Shown here: positions 47,170 through 56,482 of the stretch, piece after piece | Layout: every line of letters starts with the position of its first letter | How positions within the stretch are numbered: position 1 is the first letter of the stretch | Source of the DNA: Ignavibacteria bacterium | GTDB lineage: Bacteria; Bacteroidota; Ignavibacteria; Tepidaquicellales; Tepidaquicellaceae | NCBI GenBank assembly: GCA_016709315.1 | Contig: JADJMZ010000001.1 | Span: forward strand, 372,001-436,000 | Length of the DNA: 64,000 nt | Direction of reading: 5' to 3' | The notes under the pieces: generated by a model | The model's database searches: none | What the model was told of the DNA's origin: nothing | What the model saw: the letters and a program-made list of their open reading frames with translations, nothing else | Program-made: the position numbers and the translations under genes

Positions 47170-48147
47170 TTAGTTTAGTTCAAGTTCAAATGATTTTCTT
47201 AAGAATCCGTTTGCAAGGAAATTTTTCTTAAATGCAAACAATCCTTCAATAAGCTTGCCACCGGAATCGGAAGTTCCGGTATCATAATATTTATAGTTAT
47301 TCTCCTTAGCCCATTCAATGGATTTAAAAAGAATGAATTCAGATACTCTGTCCATTTTGTAATTTTCATCGTCTGCGAGATAGAAGTTCAGGATCATTTC
47401 TTTGTTAATGGAAAAAAGTATGCAGATCGCAACTACCTTTGATTCTATTGTAGCCGAGAAAAAAACAATATCGTTTCCGATATTCTTCCTGAGATAGATA
47501 AGTTCTTCGAGCGAATGAGTCGGCTTAACGCCTTTTAGTTCTCTGTTCTTCAGCAATATTTCATAATACTCCCCGAAACTGTCCTCAGACATTTCACCGG
47601 TAATTATTTCAAGCTGAATCTTCTTAAGTGATTTTCTGATTGATCTCTTTTTTGGTTCAGAAATTTTTCTGAACTCGAAATTTTCCAGATCAATGATATT
47701 GGAAATACTAACTGATGAAACATTAAATCCGTTTTTTATCAGCGCATACTCTGTTTCTTCATTTGGATTTTTATTGTAAAGGAACGGCGGATTCTTGAGT
47801 ATGCATGAATGGAAATTATTAACTCTTAAATAATTTATGAGACTTTCAGTGATTTCAAAAAAGTTTATTAGATTTATTTTTTTCTTCCAAAGGAATCCTC
47901 CGAAGCTTACGCCGTCGCAGGAGACATAAGTTAATTTGCCATTCACAATCTTTTCGCATCCTATCATTATTGCAAGCACTTTATTTGATTCTGTGTCCTT
48001 GAATTTCAGATGATGCCATTTTATGTTCTTATTGAATACATCATTGTAAGAATTAAATTTGAAATCATAAAAAAGATTATACTGATTTCTGAGAAATTCC
48101 TTCCATTCAAGATCACTGTCAATATAGGTTTTTATTACACTTATCAT
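47170..48147 (-). CDS. FemAB/GNAT-fold acyltransferase-like protein
   Basis: The protein has 325 residues with a double GNAT layout of the FemAB/BioF2-type family: KKRSIRKSLKKIQLEIITGE, YYEILLKNRELKGVKPTHS, FFSATIESKVVAICILFSI, LADDEN and the ending YYDTGTSDSGGKLIEGLFAFKK, a common C-terminal signature. Such proteins in glycan clusters transfer acyl or aminoacyl groups to sugars or peptidoglycan precursors. The acceptor is unknown. Confidence 0.82.
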   Translation of the reverse strand: MISVIKTYIDSDLEWKEFLRNQYNLFYDFKFNSYNDVFNKNIKWHHLKFKDTESNKVLAIMIGCEKIVNGKLTYVSCDGVSFGGFLWKKKINLINFFEITESLINYLRVNNFHSCILKNPPFLYNKNPNEETEYALIKNGFNVSSVSISNIIDLENFEFRKISEPKKRSIRKSLKKIQLEIITGEMSEDSFGEYYEILLKNRELKGVKPTHSLEELIYLRKNIGNDIVFFSATIESKVVAICILFSINKEMILNFYLADDENYKMDRVSEFILFKSIEWAKENNYKYYDTGTSDSGGKLIEGLFAFKKNFLANGFLRKSFELELN

Positions 48148-48153
48148 TAATAA

Positions 48154-49833
48154 TTAGTTTTCGTAAAGTTCGTAACCGGGCTCTGATAATTTCAGTTTAA
48201 TATCCGCAGGAATGAAAAGCTGCGACTCTTTGTAAACCGCTCTGTTGATGCCTTCTTTTTCCACAATGATCTCATATTTATTCTTCTCGAGTGAACTTAT
48301 TTTTTCTTTTACATTTTCAGTTCCGTCCTTAGTATCCAGGAATAACAACTCATACTTATTATCTGACCATCCGAGATCAAGTCCGTTGAAGTAAAAACTG
48401 AACTGCGGATTATGCCTGTAATTCGTTGCCACATATACAATGTTTTTTTTACCGCTGCTTTCAATCCGCTTCTTTACCTCAGTTATCTGAAAATCATTTT
48501 CCCAGAAAGGCACTTTGTAAAGATAATATAAATTTAATCCTGTAAAGAAAATTAATATAAATATATAAAAAGCTTTTTTAAGTTCAATTCTGTCTGCAAT
48601 TTTACTTATCATATAAGGCATTAACAGAAAGACAATTAAAGAAATAATTAAAAGGTACAACCTGTTCCCTTCCATAATAAAATTCTTTATTTCGGGTCTT
48701 TCTTGCTCAGTCATATACCAGAAGATATTCAGGATCGTTGCAAAGATTATCAGCGTTTTTGTAAAAGTTTTTTCAATATCAATGCGGATAAGAAAAGAAG
48801 ACATTAAAAGACATCCGGGGGTAAGCACAAGAAGGATATAAACTTCAAGTTTAGTTTTGAACAAAGCGAGAATTATCATTCCCGTAATAAACCAGATCCA
48901 GAGAAATATTTTTTCGGGTTTCAGTTTTTTGAAATCAAAAACATCCCTGATCATTGCAAAGAAAATTATTACGCTGTAAGGGATTATTGTTAAGAGATAA
49001 TTGACATGATACAAAGCGCCGGAATTTTTAACATTATGCTCAACTCCAATAACCGCTCTGTCATAGATATGGAACTTAAGGAAATAATCCGTAAACCCGC
49101 TGCCGTATTTCATAAGCATGTAAATATGCCACGGCAATGCCATTAACAAGCCGATAGCGCTGAGCACGATCAGATCCTTTAAAGTAAATTTAACTTTGTC
49201 TTTTAAAATGAATAAGCTTATGAAAAGAATCGCGGGAATGTAGAGTCCCACAAGTATTTTTACCATAAGACAGCAGCCGAAAGATATGCCGCTCAGAATT
49301 AAATATCTGTAATTTCCTGTATCATTGAAAACAAAGACAGAATAGAATGAGAGCAGAATGAAAAATGTGTATGGGTAATCAAACTGAAATCTTTTGGAGA
49401 AAATATTGAAAATAATATTGCTGCAGAAAATAAGCGCAGCGAAAAATCCTGTTTTAAAGTCAAAAAGCCGTTTGCCTGAAAGTATTACAAGTATGACACA
49501 GAGAAGACTGAATATGAAAGGGACAATTTTCAAAGCTGCGGAATTTATTCCAAATATAAGTGTGGAAGCATAACCGATCCAGATAAGAAGAGGAGGATGA
49601 GAACCTGAATAAAACCTTCCTACCGAGTGGCTGCTCTGATCAAAGAAATCTCCGTTGGAATGAATTGACAGTACCCTTGTTGCATACATACCTTCGTCCC
49701 ACGGCTGAATATCAGCAGTGAAGAGCATCGGAAGTTTTACCGCGCATAAAAAAACAACGAGAAAAATTATTATCTTAGTATAATTTTTTTCGTTGCTTAA
49801 AAAGTTTTCAGTTTTCAGATAAAAAGAAGACAT
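48154..49833 (-). CDS. GT39-family (PMT/ArnT-like) membrane glycosyltransferase
   Basis: About 559 residues from the ATG at 49833 (MSSFYLKTENFL); a longer frame from 49926 is open but lies mostly inside the upstream gene. The first helix is followed by the periplasmic loop DIQPWDEGMYATRVLSI with the catalytic aspartates/glutamate, then SHPPLLIWIGY and about 11 helices, then a soluble C-terminal domain. It transfers a sugar from a lipid carrier to protein or lipid. Its neighbours suggest surface glycosylation linked to secretion. Confidence 0.85.
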   Translation of the reverse strand: MSSFYLKTENFLSNEKNYTKIIIFLVVFLCAVKLPMLFTADIQPWDEGMYATRVLSIHSNGDFFDQSSHSVGRFYSGSHPPLLIWIGYASTLIFGINSAALKIVPFIFSLLCVILVILSGKRLFDFKTGFFAALIFCSNIIFNIFSKRFQFDYPYTFFILLSFYSVFVFNDTGNYRYLILSGISFGCCLMVKILVGLYIPAILFISLFILKDKVKFTLKDLIVLSAIGLLMALPWHIYMLMKYGSGFTDYFLKFHIYDRAVIGVEHNVKNSGALYHVNYLLTIIPYSVIIFFAMIRDVFDFKKLKPEKIFLWIWFITGMIILALFKTKLEVYILLVLTPGCLLMSSFLIRIDIEKTFTKTLIIFATILNIFWYMTEQERPEIKNFIMEGNRLYLLIISLIVFLLMPYMISKIADRIELKKAFYIFILIFFTGLNLYYLYKVPFWENDFQITEVKKRIESSGKKNIVYVATNYRHNPQFSFYFNGLDLGWSDNKYELLFLDTKDGTENVKEKISSLEKNKYEIIVEKEGINRAVYKESQLFIPADIKLKLSEPGYELYEN

Positions 49834-49852
49834 GATCTCACTTAAGATAAAA

Positions 49853-50758
49853 TCAGAAGTTGAACCCCAGCGAAAAAGTATTGCTGCTTCCGAATTCACT
49901 GTTATAAGGAACAAAAGCGTAGTCAATATTAATGCTCTTATATTTGAATCCGATTCCTGTGGTCAGTCCTTTATTATCATATTCAGTCTGATAACCAAGT
50001 CTCAAAAAAACAAAATCCTTGTAACCGGCTTCGCCTCCTGCATTTATATGAAAGCTTCCGCCGTCAAGAACTTTGAAACCGTCAAGTCCTAATATAAAAT
50101 TGAACTTATCTTTTGTAAGTCTGTAACTGCCTCCGATTCTAACAGAAGTCGGAAGTTTTGAACTCTGATTCTTAAGTTCGTCAACTGAACCGAGATTAGA
50201 GACAACCACAGCAAGACTGTAATTGTCCTTTGAAAAATTTGTTCCGAAATCGAATGCAAGTCCGGAAGCTTCATCAACATAAATTTTCTCAAAAACATAT
50301 TTTCCGGTAACACCCAGCGAAAGATTCTTATTTATTTTGTATCCGAGAGAAATCCCTGTGGATAAATTTCTTGAATCAAATTTATCAACCGGCGCGCCGG
50401 GAATATTCCTGATCTCAATACCCGTTATGCTTGTAGTAAACAATCCCACGCCGAGAGTAAACTTTTCGCTTAATGGAAATTTCGCAGCAATAAAATCTGT
50501 CTTTAAATCCTGAACGGACTCATTATGCATCAGAGAGACATTGCTTTTTAGGCCGGAGCTTAATCTTGCAGGATTATAAATGAAAGCTGTAGCATCATCA
50601 GTAACAGACGAAAATGCTTCACCCATAGCTATTGATCTTGCGCCTGCTCCGAGTTTGAGGAATGCCAGTCCTGTATTTCCGGCTCCGTCATTCTGAGCAT
50701 ACAGCACATTGCAAAATAAAGATATAAATAATAATTTCAGGAAAATATATTTTTTCAT
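49853..50758 (-). CDS. PorV/PorQ family outer-membrane protein
   Basis: The protein has 301 residues, with a signal peptide ending near VLYAQ. GNTGLAFLKLGAGARSIAMGEAFSSVTDDATAFIYNPARL is the family's N-terminal signature, and the repeated beta-strands end in GFNF. PorV shuttles T9SS cargo to the attachment complex; PorQ relatives act in the same pathway. It lies three bases from a second, related barrel gene and upstream of the GT39 gene, in a unit that also makes a T9SS cargo. Confidence 0.85.
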   Translation of the reverse strand: MKKYIFLKLLFISLFCNVLYAQNDGAGNTGLAFLKLGAGARSIAMGEAFSSVTDDATAFIYNPARLSSGLKSNVSLMHNESVQDLKTDFIAAKFPLSEKFTLGVGLFTTSITGIEIRNIPGAPVDKFDSRNLSTGISLGYKINKNLSLGVTGKYVFEKIYVDEASGLAFDFGTNFSKDNYSLAVVVSNLGSVDELKNQSSKLPTSVRIGGSYRLTKDKFNFILGLDGFKVLDGGSFHINAGGEAGYKDFVFLRLGYQTEYDNKGLTTGIGFKYKSINIDYAFVPYNSEFGSSNTFSLGFNF

Positions 50759-50760
50759 GC

Positions 50761-51834
50761 TTATTTAAATTTAAACACAATTCCGATATTCTGAACCGGA
50801 TCATGTGTATATGGTTCTAACTGAAATGAATAATCAAATCCGAGGTTTATGCTTTTTGAAAAGTTCTTGCTTAGTCCAATTCCGAATGATGGTTTAAGAT
50901 TCCCTGTAAAATCATCTGCGCTGAGATCTATCCTGTCAAGACCTGCTCTGACTTTAAACTGTTTCATTATATTTATTTCAGCTCCGAATCTGATCACAGT
51001 ATTATTTGATTTCTCTTTCACTTCCGTAATCACAGTATCATAAGGGGATTTTTCTGACTCCGGGTTGAAATACTGCTGAACGGCAAGTGTAACTATTCCG
51101 GTATTTCCGGGCAGAAGATATGTCGAACCTAAATCCACAACAGTCGGAAATTTTTCTTTGGTTGTGTTACCATTGCTTCCGTAAATCTTTGATGTCTGCC
51201 ATTCATACTTGGCTCCGAGATCTTTAAATACAAGACCGAAGGCAAGATTTTCATTTGCCTTAAACACACCTCCGAAATCTATAGCAAATGAAGTCGAGGT
51301 CACTTCTTCAAACAGTTTAGCATAATAAAGCTTAAAGCCCACACCAAGAGATAATTTATCTGTCAGCATAAATCCCGTTCCGAGATAAAATTCGTTTTCA
51401 AAAGTTGAGAACGACCCGATCTTTCTTGTATCATTATCCCTTCCGTCAATATCGCCTACTCCTGCATTTATCCATGCAAGTGTAATTCCCGCACCGCCTT
51501 TTTCCTGTTTGGGAAGTTTGAATTTTTTTGTAAATCCTATAAAATTTAATTTTCTGTCCAGACTGAGAAATGTATATCCGAGATCAACTTTTCCTTCATT
51601 CTGAAAAGTGGAAAGAGCAGGATTGTAAATACCGCTGACTTCTCCGAAAACATCCGAGACCATTGCATTACTCATTCCAAGACCACGTGCGCTGAATCCT
51701 AATCTTGAAAACGCTCCGGGATAGCTGCCAAGCTGAGCTTCGGTAACTCCGGCTGATGCAAGAATGATTAATATTAAAAATATTTTTTTCAATCGGAAAA
51801 TTTTTATTAAATTAAATTTTAACACATAAAACAT
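50761..51834 (-). CDS. PorV/PorQ-like outer-membrane protein, second copy
   Basis: The protein has 357 residues. A signal peptide ends near GVTEAQ; the N-terminal extension MFYVLKFNLIK may not be translated, and an internal start nearer LKKIFLILI is possible. FSRLGFSARGLGMSNAMVSDVFGEVSGIYNPAL is the same signature as in the downstream neighbour, so the two are diverged paralogues. The barrel ends IGIVFKFK. The start adjoins the stop of the T9SS-cargo gene, indicating one transcript. Confidence 0.82.
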   Translation of the reverse strand: MFYVLKFNLIKIFRLKKIFLILIILASAGVTEAQLGSYPGAFSRLGFSARGLGMSNAMVSDVFGEVSGIYNPALSTFQNEGKVDLGYTFLSLDRKLNFIGFTKKFKLPKQEKGGAGITLAWINAGVGDIDGRDNDTRKIGSFSTFENEFYLGTGFMLTDKLSLGVGFKLYYAKLFEEVTSTSFAIDFGGVFKANENLAFGLVFKDLGAKYEWQTSKIYGSNGNTTKEKFPTVVDLGSTYLLPGNTGIVTLAVQQYFNPESEKSPYDTVITEVKEKSNNTVIRFGAEINIMKQFKVRAGLDRIDLSADDFTGNLKPSFGIGLSKNFSKSINLGFDYSFQLEPYTHDPVQNIGIVFKFK

Positions 51835-53460
51835 TTACTGAAGGAGGATCACCTTTCCCCAGGCAGGTTCATCTTTATCAAATTCAACTCTGTAAAAATA
51901 AACACCGTTAGCCGCCTTCATACCGTTATCGTTTTTACCGTCCCAGGTAGTAAAGAGTTCGTCAGTTCCGCTTCTTAATGCATTCTGAATCAAAGTTCTC
52001 ACCGGATTCATACCGAAGTCAAATATTTTAATGGTAATCTTAGATTCGGGTTTATTGCTTTTGTAAAATAATCTTGTCACTTCATCATCGGGTGAAAACG
52101 GATTCGGAGCAGCATAAGTTAGTATATCCGAAGAAAGATCAATGGGTGAAATGGATCTGAAGATCTTCCATTTGCCAATCCATGGCTGACCTAATTCTTC
52201 TGTCCTTAAAAGTCCGTCCGCGCTTCCAATGTACAAAGTATCGTTTATATGGTTTCCGGAATAAAATAAATTTGTTCTGAGCTGATCTTTTGTTCTTTCA
52301 TCATAAATCACACCTGCTTTTGACCAGTTGAAATTTCCGAAAACCGATCTCCATAATCCGGCATCAGTATAACCGTAAATAATAGAATCCTTAAATGAAA
52401 TGCCGTTTGGTTTTATATCATCAAGAGTGCTGAACCAGTTCGCTCCGCCGTTTGAAGAATAACTGAAAGCATCATACTCTCTGTTATCTTCTGCCTGCCT
52501 TGTCGCTCCCCAGATGATTTCTTTGCCGTTATATCTCTGCGTTTCAAGATTAACGACAAAATTTCCTGATATCCCGTTACCAGTGGCAAGAGGGTCAGTA
52601 TTATTAAAATTATATTTTCTCCAGTCTACTCCCCAGTTTGAGGATTTATTTATTCCGTCCGCAGTACCAACATAAAGTGTAGAGTCATTCAAAGCTGAAA
52701 CAGTAAAAACTCTGTGATTTAAATTATCTCTCGGATTAAGCGCAAAAGTGTAACCGGATGTATTAACATTTATACTGTCAAGATTATCGGGAGGAAGAAG
52801 TACTCTCTGCCAGGAAATTCCGTAATCAGTGCTTTTTCTTAAACCGCCGGCAAATGAACAAATCCAGATAGTAAAGTTGCTAAGATCATTTTTCGTTCTT
52901 GTTATTGCTATGTCATAAGACAGATTTTGCTGAGGCACGACAACAGGTAAAGCGTACAGAGAATTTGACCCGTAAACAATTACTGAATCCGCCTGAGTAT
53001 CTATTGGCTGAGAGACAGAAGACCAGTTCACTCCGTAATCAGTTGAAATTTTTATTCCGGTACCTGTAGGAACAGATTCGCCGCTGATCTCCTGACTGAC
53101 AGCAGTGGAGGCGACGATGACTTTTCCGTTAATGTTAAATCCTGCTATATCGTCAGTGCCGAAAGGATCCAGTCCGTAATAAGATTGAAAGCTGCCGAAG
53201 TTATCAATGGTTCTCATCAGACCGCTGCCCGTTGCAAACCATACAGTGTCGCCGTTAATTAAAATATCGGTAATGAAATTACTGACAGGCGTTTTGGAAT
53301 TATTAGGAATAACAGTAACAGTATTGTTTAAAATATTATCGCTGAGATTCGAAGCATTGTTTCTGAATTTTTTTTCAGAAAGCCTGTAGTCCTCTGCACG
53401 GAAGATATTCTGTGAAAAACAGACGTTGGAAAATAATATTATCAGTAGTAAATATTTCAT
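51835..53460 (-). CDS. Secreted YCF48/BNR-repeat protein with FlgD-type T9SS sorting domain
   Basis: The protein has 541 residues, with a signal peptide ending NVCFSQ. A beta-propeller-like region contains BNR-type units (IKISTDYGVNWSSV, LRKSTDYGISWQRV, NKSSNWGVDWRKY, YSSNGGANWFSTL). The last ~95 residues are a FlgD-like Ig/T9SS domain (AAPNPFSPDDEVTRLFY, KIFDFGMNPVRTL, TWDGKNDNGMKAANGVYFYRV). Predicted surface-exposed T9SS cargo, in a unit with two PorV-like proteins. Confidence 0.85.
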   Translation of the reverse strand: MKYLLLIILFSNVCFSQNIFRAEDYRLSEKKFRNNASNLSDNILNNTVTVIPNNSKTPVSNFITDILINGDTVWFATGSGLMRTIDNFGSFQSYYGLDPFGTDDIAGFNINGKVIVASTAVSQEISGESVPTGTGIKISTDYGVNWSSVSQPIDTQADSVIVYGSNSLYALPVVVPQQNLSYDIAITRTKNDLSNFTIWICSFAGGLRKSTDYGISWQRVLLPPDNLDSINVNTSGYTFALNPRDNLNHRVFTVSALNDSTLYVGTADGINKSSNWGVDWRKYNFNNTDPLATGNGISGNFVVNLETQRYNGKEIIWGATRQAEDNREYDAFSYSSNGGANWFSTLDDIKPNGISFKDSIIYGYTDAGLWRSVFGNFNWSKAGVIYDERTKDQLRTNLFYSGNHINDTLYIGSADGLLRTEELGQPWIGKWKIFRSISPIDLSSDILTYAAPNPFSPDDEVTRLFYKSNKPESKITIKIFDFGMNPVRTLIQNALRSGTDELFTTWDGKNDNGMKAANGVYFYRVEFDKDEPAWGKVILLQ

Positions 53461-54230
53461 CAGTTTGGCTGAACAAATTTTATGCTGTCCGTTACAGGAC
53501 TGCTTAAGATATTTGAATTGTCTCTTGCTGTAAATGTATATTTAAAATAGCCGTAAGATCCTGGATCAGAACTGAAAGCTACATAATTAGAAAAAATAAA
53601 CTGTCCGTTCTGATTATTAAACATCGGAATCGGAGGAAGAAGGACTCCGTTAGGTCTTTTCGTTACAAATGTAACTTCTTTAAGATCACATAAGCCGTCC
53701 GGATCACTGACATTAATCGAAATAGTCAGAAGCGTTGAATCTCCGGCAAAAGGTCTCACTACGCTGTCCGGAAGATTAGTCGAGTTTATTACAGGCGGCT
53801 GATTAGCGGGATTTATAACTATGAAATCTGAAGTAATAATATTGCTGAACAAACCCGAATTGTTTTCCGCCAGAAATTCTATTCTGTAAATTCCCACAAG
53901 AAGGCATTGAATATTACTGATGTTAACAGTCGCCGTAAATTTTTTATCGCCGGAAGTCGTATCCGGTAAAATTCCGTTATCAGCCATATTAAATTTACCC
54001 AGAAGTAATCCGTCCGGATCTTTAACAGAGCAGGAAACACTTTTCAAGGAAGACCCGTCATTTTCATTTACATTCAGAGCGACAATAAAATTTATCAAAG
54101 GACTCACGGAAGAAACTGATACAGTGTCTTCTGACAGATAAGGATTTGAAATAATGGGTGCGGATATTGAAGGATCAATAACATTGTCATTATTCTGTTC
54201 GCACGAATAAAAAATAATCGCAGCAATCAT
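53460..54230 (-). CDS. Ig-like-domain lipoprotein
   Basis: 256 codons from the ATG at 54230, which gives MIAAIIFYSC with the lipobox but almost no n-region. The frame continues upstream as KHINKFRKSGLYFAAIIP, an ideal signal-peptide start, but no ATG, GTG or TTG is present there, so initiation may be non-standard or an upstream base is wrong. The mature part has two Ig/cadherin-like sandwiches (NPYLSEDTVSVSS, NISVSDPDGLCDLKEV). Its stop overlaps the next gene's start by one base. Confidence 0.75.
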   Translation of the reverse strand: MIAAIIFYSCEQNNDNVIDPSISAPIISNPYLSEDTVSVSSVSPLINFIVALNVNENDGSSLKSVSCSVKDPDGLLLGKFNMADNGILPDTTSGDKKFTATVNISNIQCLLVGIYRIEFLAENNSGLFSNIITSDFIVINPANQPPVINSTNLPDSVVRPFAGDSTLLTISINVSDPDGLCDLKEVTFVTKRPNGVLLPPIPMFNNQNGQFIFSNYVAFSSDPGSYGYFKYTFTARDNSNILSSPVTDSIKFVQPN

Positions 54231-54357
54231 TGGTATAATTGCTGCGAAGTAAAGCCCTGATTTCCTGAATTTATTGATATGTTTCTGTTTTAAATTATAT
54301 GAGTGTAGATGTATTTCCTATAAATTTAGAATTTAATGTAAAATATATTTTCAGGAT

Positions 54358-55140
54358 TTATTTTCTTCTGACCTTTTTAACATCGGGATAAATATTTAAT
54401 CCGACATCAACGCTTATAGTACCCATATATCTCTTGAATCCCGGACCGCCGTTTGAATCACCGTCATTTAAATTTAAATTTTCGGTTTCACCAAGCAGAG
54501 GTTCTTTGTTATCATCATTAAACAAATTCATCAGATTATATCTTGCGCCTACATTTAACCCGAGATTTCTTTTTGAATTTTTGAAAACAAATTCAAGACC
54601 GGCTTTTAGTTCAAGTCCCATTCTGAATGTAGATTCAAAACTTTTCCCTACATTGTTTACAGTTTCGTTTTTCGGAGTATATTTTCCGGAGATGATATTT
54701 CCTGTCAGCCCTGCGCCGTAATAACTTCTGAATCCATAAGTGCCATAGAACAGATATTCATAACCTGCGTCTATTGTAATCAGATCATAATTTGTTTTAT
54801 TTTCAGCGGAGAAATCGGAATTAGCCATTGATTTATAATCGAAGCCGAGATAAATCCTGTCGTTTTTTAATTTTCCCGGGCTGTATTTACCATAAAGATA
54901 ACCGCCGATACCCCACCTCATTCCATAATTATCACGTAAAATCTGATCATTCGAACTGTAATTTGCCCTTCCGTATGCATCATTTGTTGCTAAAATCCAC
55001 GCAGGTCCGAATCCGACTACCCATGATGGTCTTGAATATGTGTAAATAACCGGAGTAGTATTTGTGACCTGTGCATTTGTGTCAATGTTTAAAAAACAGA
55101 TTGTGAAGAATACTAATAAAGAGAGAATTGTTTTTTTCAT
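54358..55140 (-). CDS. Outer-membrane beta-barrel protein of unknown function
   Basis: The protein has 260 residues. Signal peptide MKKTILSLLVFFTICFLNIDTNAQ, then alternating strands such as VVGFGPAWILATNDAYG, YLGFDYKSMANSDF and TIDAGYEYLFYGTYGF, the pattern of a small eight- to ten-stranded porin-like barrel. It is the first gene of the minus-strand block; the spacer to the lipoprotein is 127 bases, so co-transcription is uncertain. Confidence 0.72.
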   Translation of the reverse strand: MKKTILSLLVFFTICFLNIDTNAQVTNTTPVIYTYSRPSWVVGFGPAWILATNDAYGRANYSSNDQILRDNYGMRWGIGGYLYGKYSPGKLKNDRIYLGFDYKSMANSDFSAENKTNYDLITIDAGYEYLFYGTYGFRSYYGAGLTGNIISGKYTPKNETVNNVGKSFESTFRMGLELKAGLEFVFKNSKRNLGLNVGARYNLMNLFNDDNKEPLLGETENLNLNDGDSNGGPGFKRYMGTISVDVGLNIYPDVKKVRRK

Positions 55141-55303
55141 GAATTATCCTTTCAAGATATGAATTGTAACTAATTTAATTGAGCCAAATTAATATTTTGA
55201 CATAAAACAATCAAGTATATATTATGATTCAGAGCAATAAATTGCTTTCAACTAAAAAAACAATTTAAGAATTAAATACTCTGAGCTGTTTCTTTAAATA
55301 ACT

Positions 55304-55400
55304 AACTTAAGTTGACCGCTTTGACCTTTGATCACGAATTCACACTAATTATACTAAATGCATTTTTAAATCCGTGTCAATTTGTGAAATTAGTGGCAAG
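55304..55400 (-). repeat. Dispersed intergenic repeat, inverted copy 3
   Basis: 55333-55400 is the reverse complement of the copy at 36950. The flanking AACTTAAGTTGACCGCT (55304-55320) is in the same orientation as at 36914. The remaining 55141-55591 sequence is AT-rich and presumably holds divergent promoters. Confidence 0.75.
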
Positions 55401-55591
55401 TTCCTGTTTACAATCCTGAAGCATTCTATTTAAGTTTAAAATCATTCTTGTCAAAGTTTGAATATAAACAAATTGTTTATCAGATTATTTGAAAATAAAC
55501 TATGGCATTTACTATAAAATTTTCAAAATAGATTTTTTACTGTTTTGTATAAATACATTAAAATTAATTAAAAAAAATTTTATATTGAAAC

Positions 55592-55960
55592 ATGTTAGAT
55601 TCTTATATTCCAATATTTATTATCATTACAATTTCAGCTTTATTCGCAATTGTCAATGTTAAGCTTTCATCACTGCTGGGTCCCAGCAGACCAAGCAAAG
55701 AAAAGCTTTCTACTTATGAAAGCGGAGTAGAGCCGGTCGGAACAGCCCATGACAGGTTTTCAGTAAAGTTTTATATGGTAGCAGTTTTGTTCATACTCTT
55801 TGATATTGAAATTGTGTTTCTTTATCCCTGGGCGGTTTCGTTTTTAAATCTTGATCATATAAAAATGATGTATTCTTTTTACAGCGTCATAGTCTTTATA
55901 GTAATTTTGTTAGTTGGTTATATTTATGTTATTAAAAAAGGAGCTTTAAAATGGGATTAG
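55592..55960 (+). CDS. nuoA: NADH-quinone oxidoreductase subunit A
   Basis: NuoA is a small membrane subunit of complex I at the junction with the quinone site. 122 residues, three helices; the conserved loop KLSTYESGVEPVGTAHDRFSVKFYMVAVLFILFDIEIVFLYPWA is present in full. It overlaps nuoB by ten bases, with an AAGGAG ribosome site for nuoB inside its last codons. First gene of the nuo block. Confidence 0.96.
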   Translation: MLDSYIPIFIIITISALFAIVNVKLSSLLGPSRPSKEKLSTYESGVEPVGTAHDRFSVKFYMVAVLFILFDIEIVFLYPWAVSFLNLDHIKMMYSFYSVIVFIVILLVGYIYVIKKGALKWD

Positions 55961-56439
55961 AAGAAAAACTTTCCAAAGACGGATTTATAACTTCCAGAAT
56001 AGATGACCTGATTAAGTGGTCGAGAAAAAACGCTTTATGGCCGATGCCAATGGGAATTTCCTGTTGCGCAATTGAAATGATGGCAGCAGCGGGACCAAGA
56101 TTTGATATTTCAAGATTCGGCAGCGAAGTATTCCGTTTTTCACCAAGACAATCAGATGTTATGATAGTAGCCGGTACCACGACTTACAAAATGGCTCAGG
56201 TAGTAAGAAAAATTTATGATCAGATGCCCGATCCTAAATGGGTTATTGCAATGGGAGCATGTACTTCCAGCGGCGGAATGTACAGGACATATTCAGTCGT
56301 GCAGGGAATAGATCTGTTTCTTCCTGTTGATGTATATGTCGCAGGATGTCCTCCGAGACCAGATAATCTTCTTAAAGCTCTGATGAAATTACAGGAAAAA
56401 ATTCAGACAGGCGAAGACACCGCGTTTTCTGTCAATTAA
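55951..56439 (+). CDS. nuoB: NADH-quinone oxidoreductase subunit B
   Basis: NuoB carries iron-sulfur cluster N2, the last electron carrier before quinone. 162 residues, with all four expected cysteines: C38 and C39 (ISCCAIEMM), C104 (GACTSSGG) and C133 (GCPPRPDNLL). GTTTYKMA and RQSDVMIVAG are standard. It is followed not by nuoC but by a secreted-protein gene. Confidence 0.97.
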   Translation: MGLEEKLSKDGFITSRIDDLIKWSRKNALWPMPMGISCCAIEMMAAAGPRFDISRFGSEVFRFSPRQSDVMIVAGTTTYKMAQVVRKIYDQMPDPKWVIAMGACTSSGGMYRTYSVVQGIDLFLPVDVYVAGCPPRPDNLLKALMKLQEKIQTGEDTAFSVN

Positions 56440-56482
56440 AATATAATTTATTTTTTTATAATTAATATTAGAAGGAGAAGTC

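Noticed and set aside
48154..49926. Longer start for the GT39 gene at 49926
   Set aside because: The extra 31 codons mostly lie within the upstream PorV-like gene and add no membrane topology; ATG at 49833 gives a normal N-terminus.
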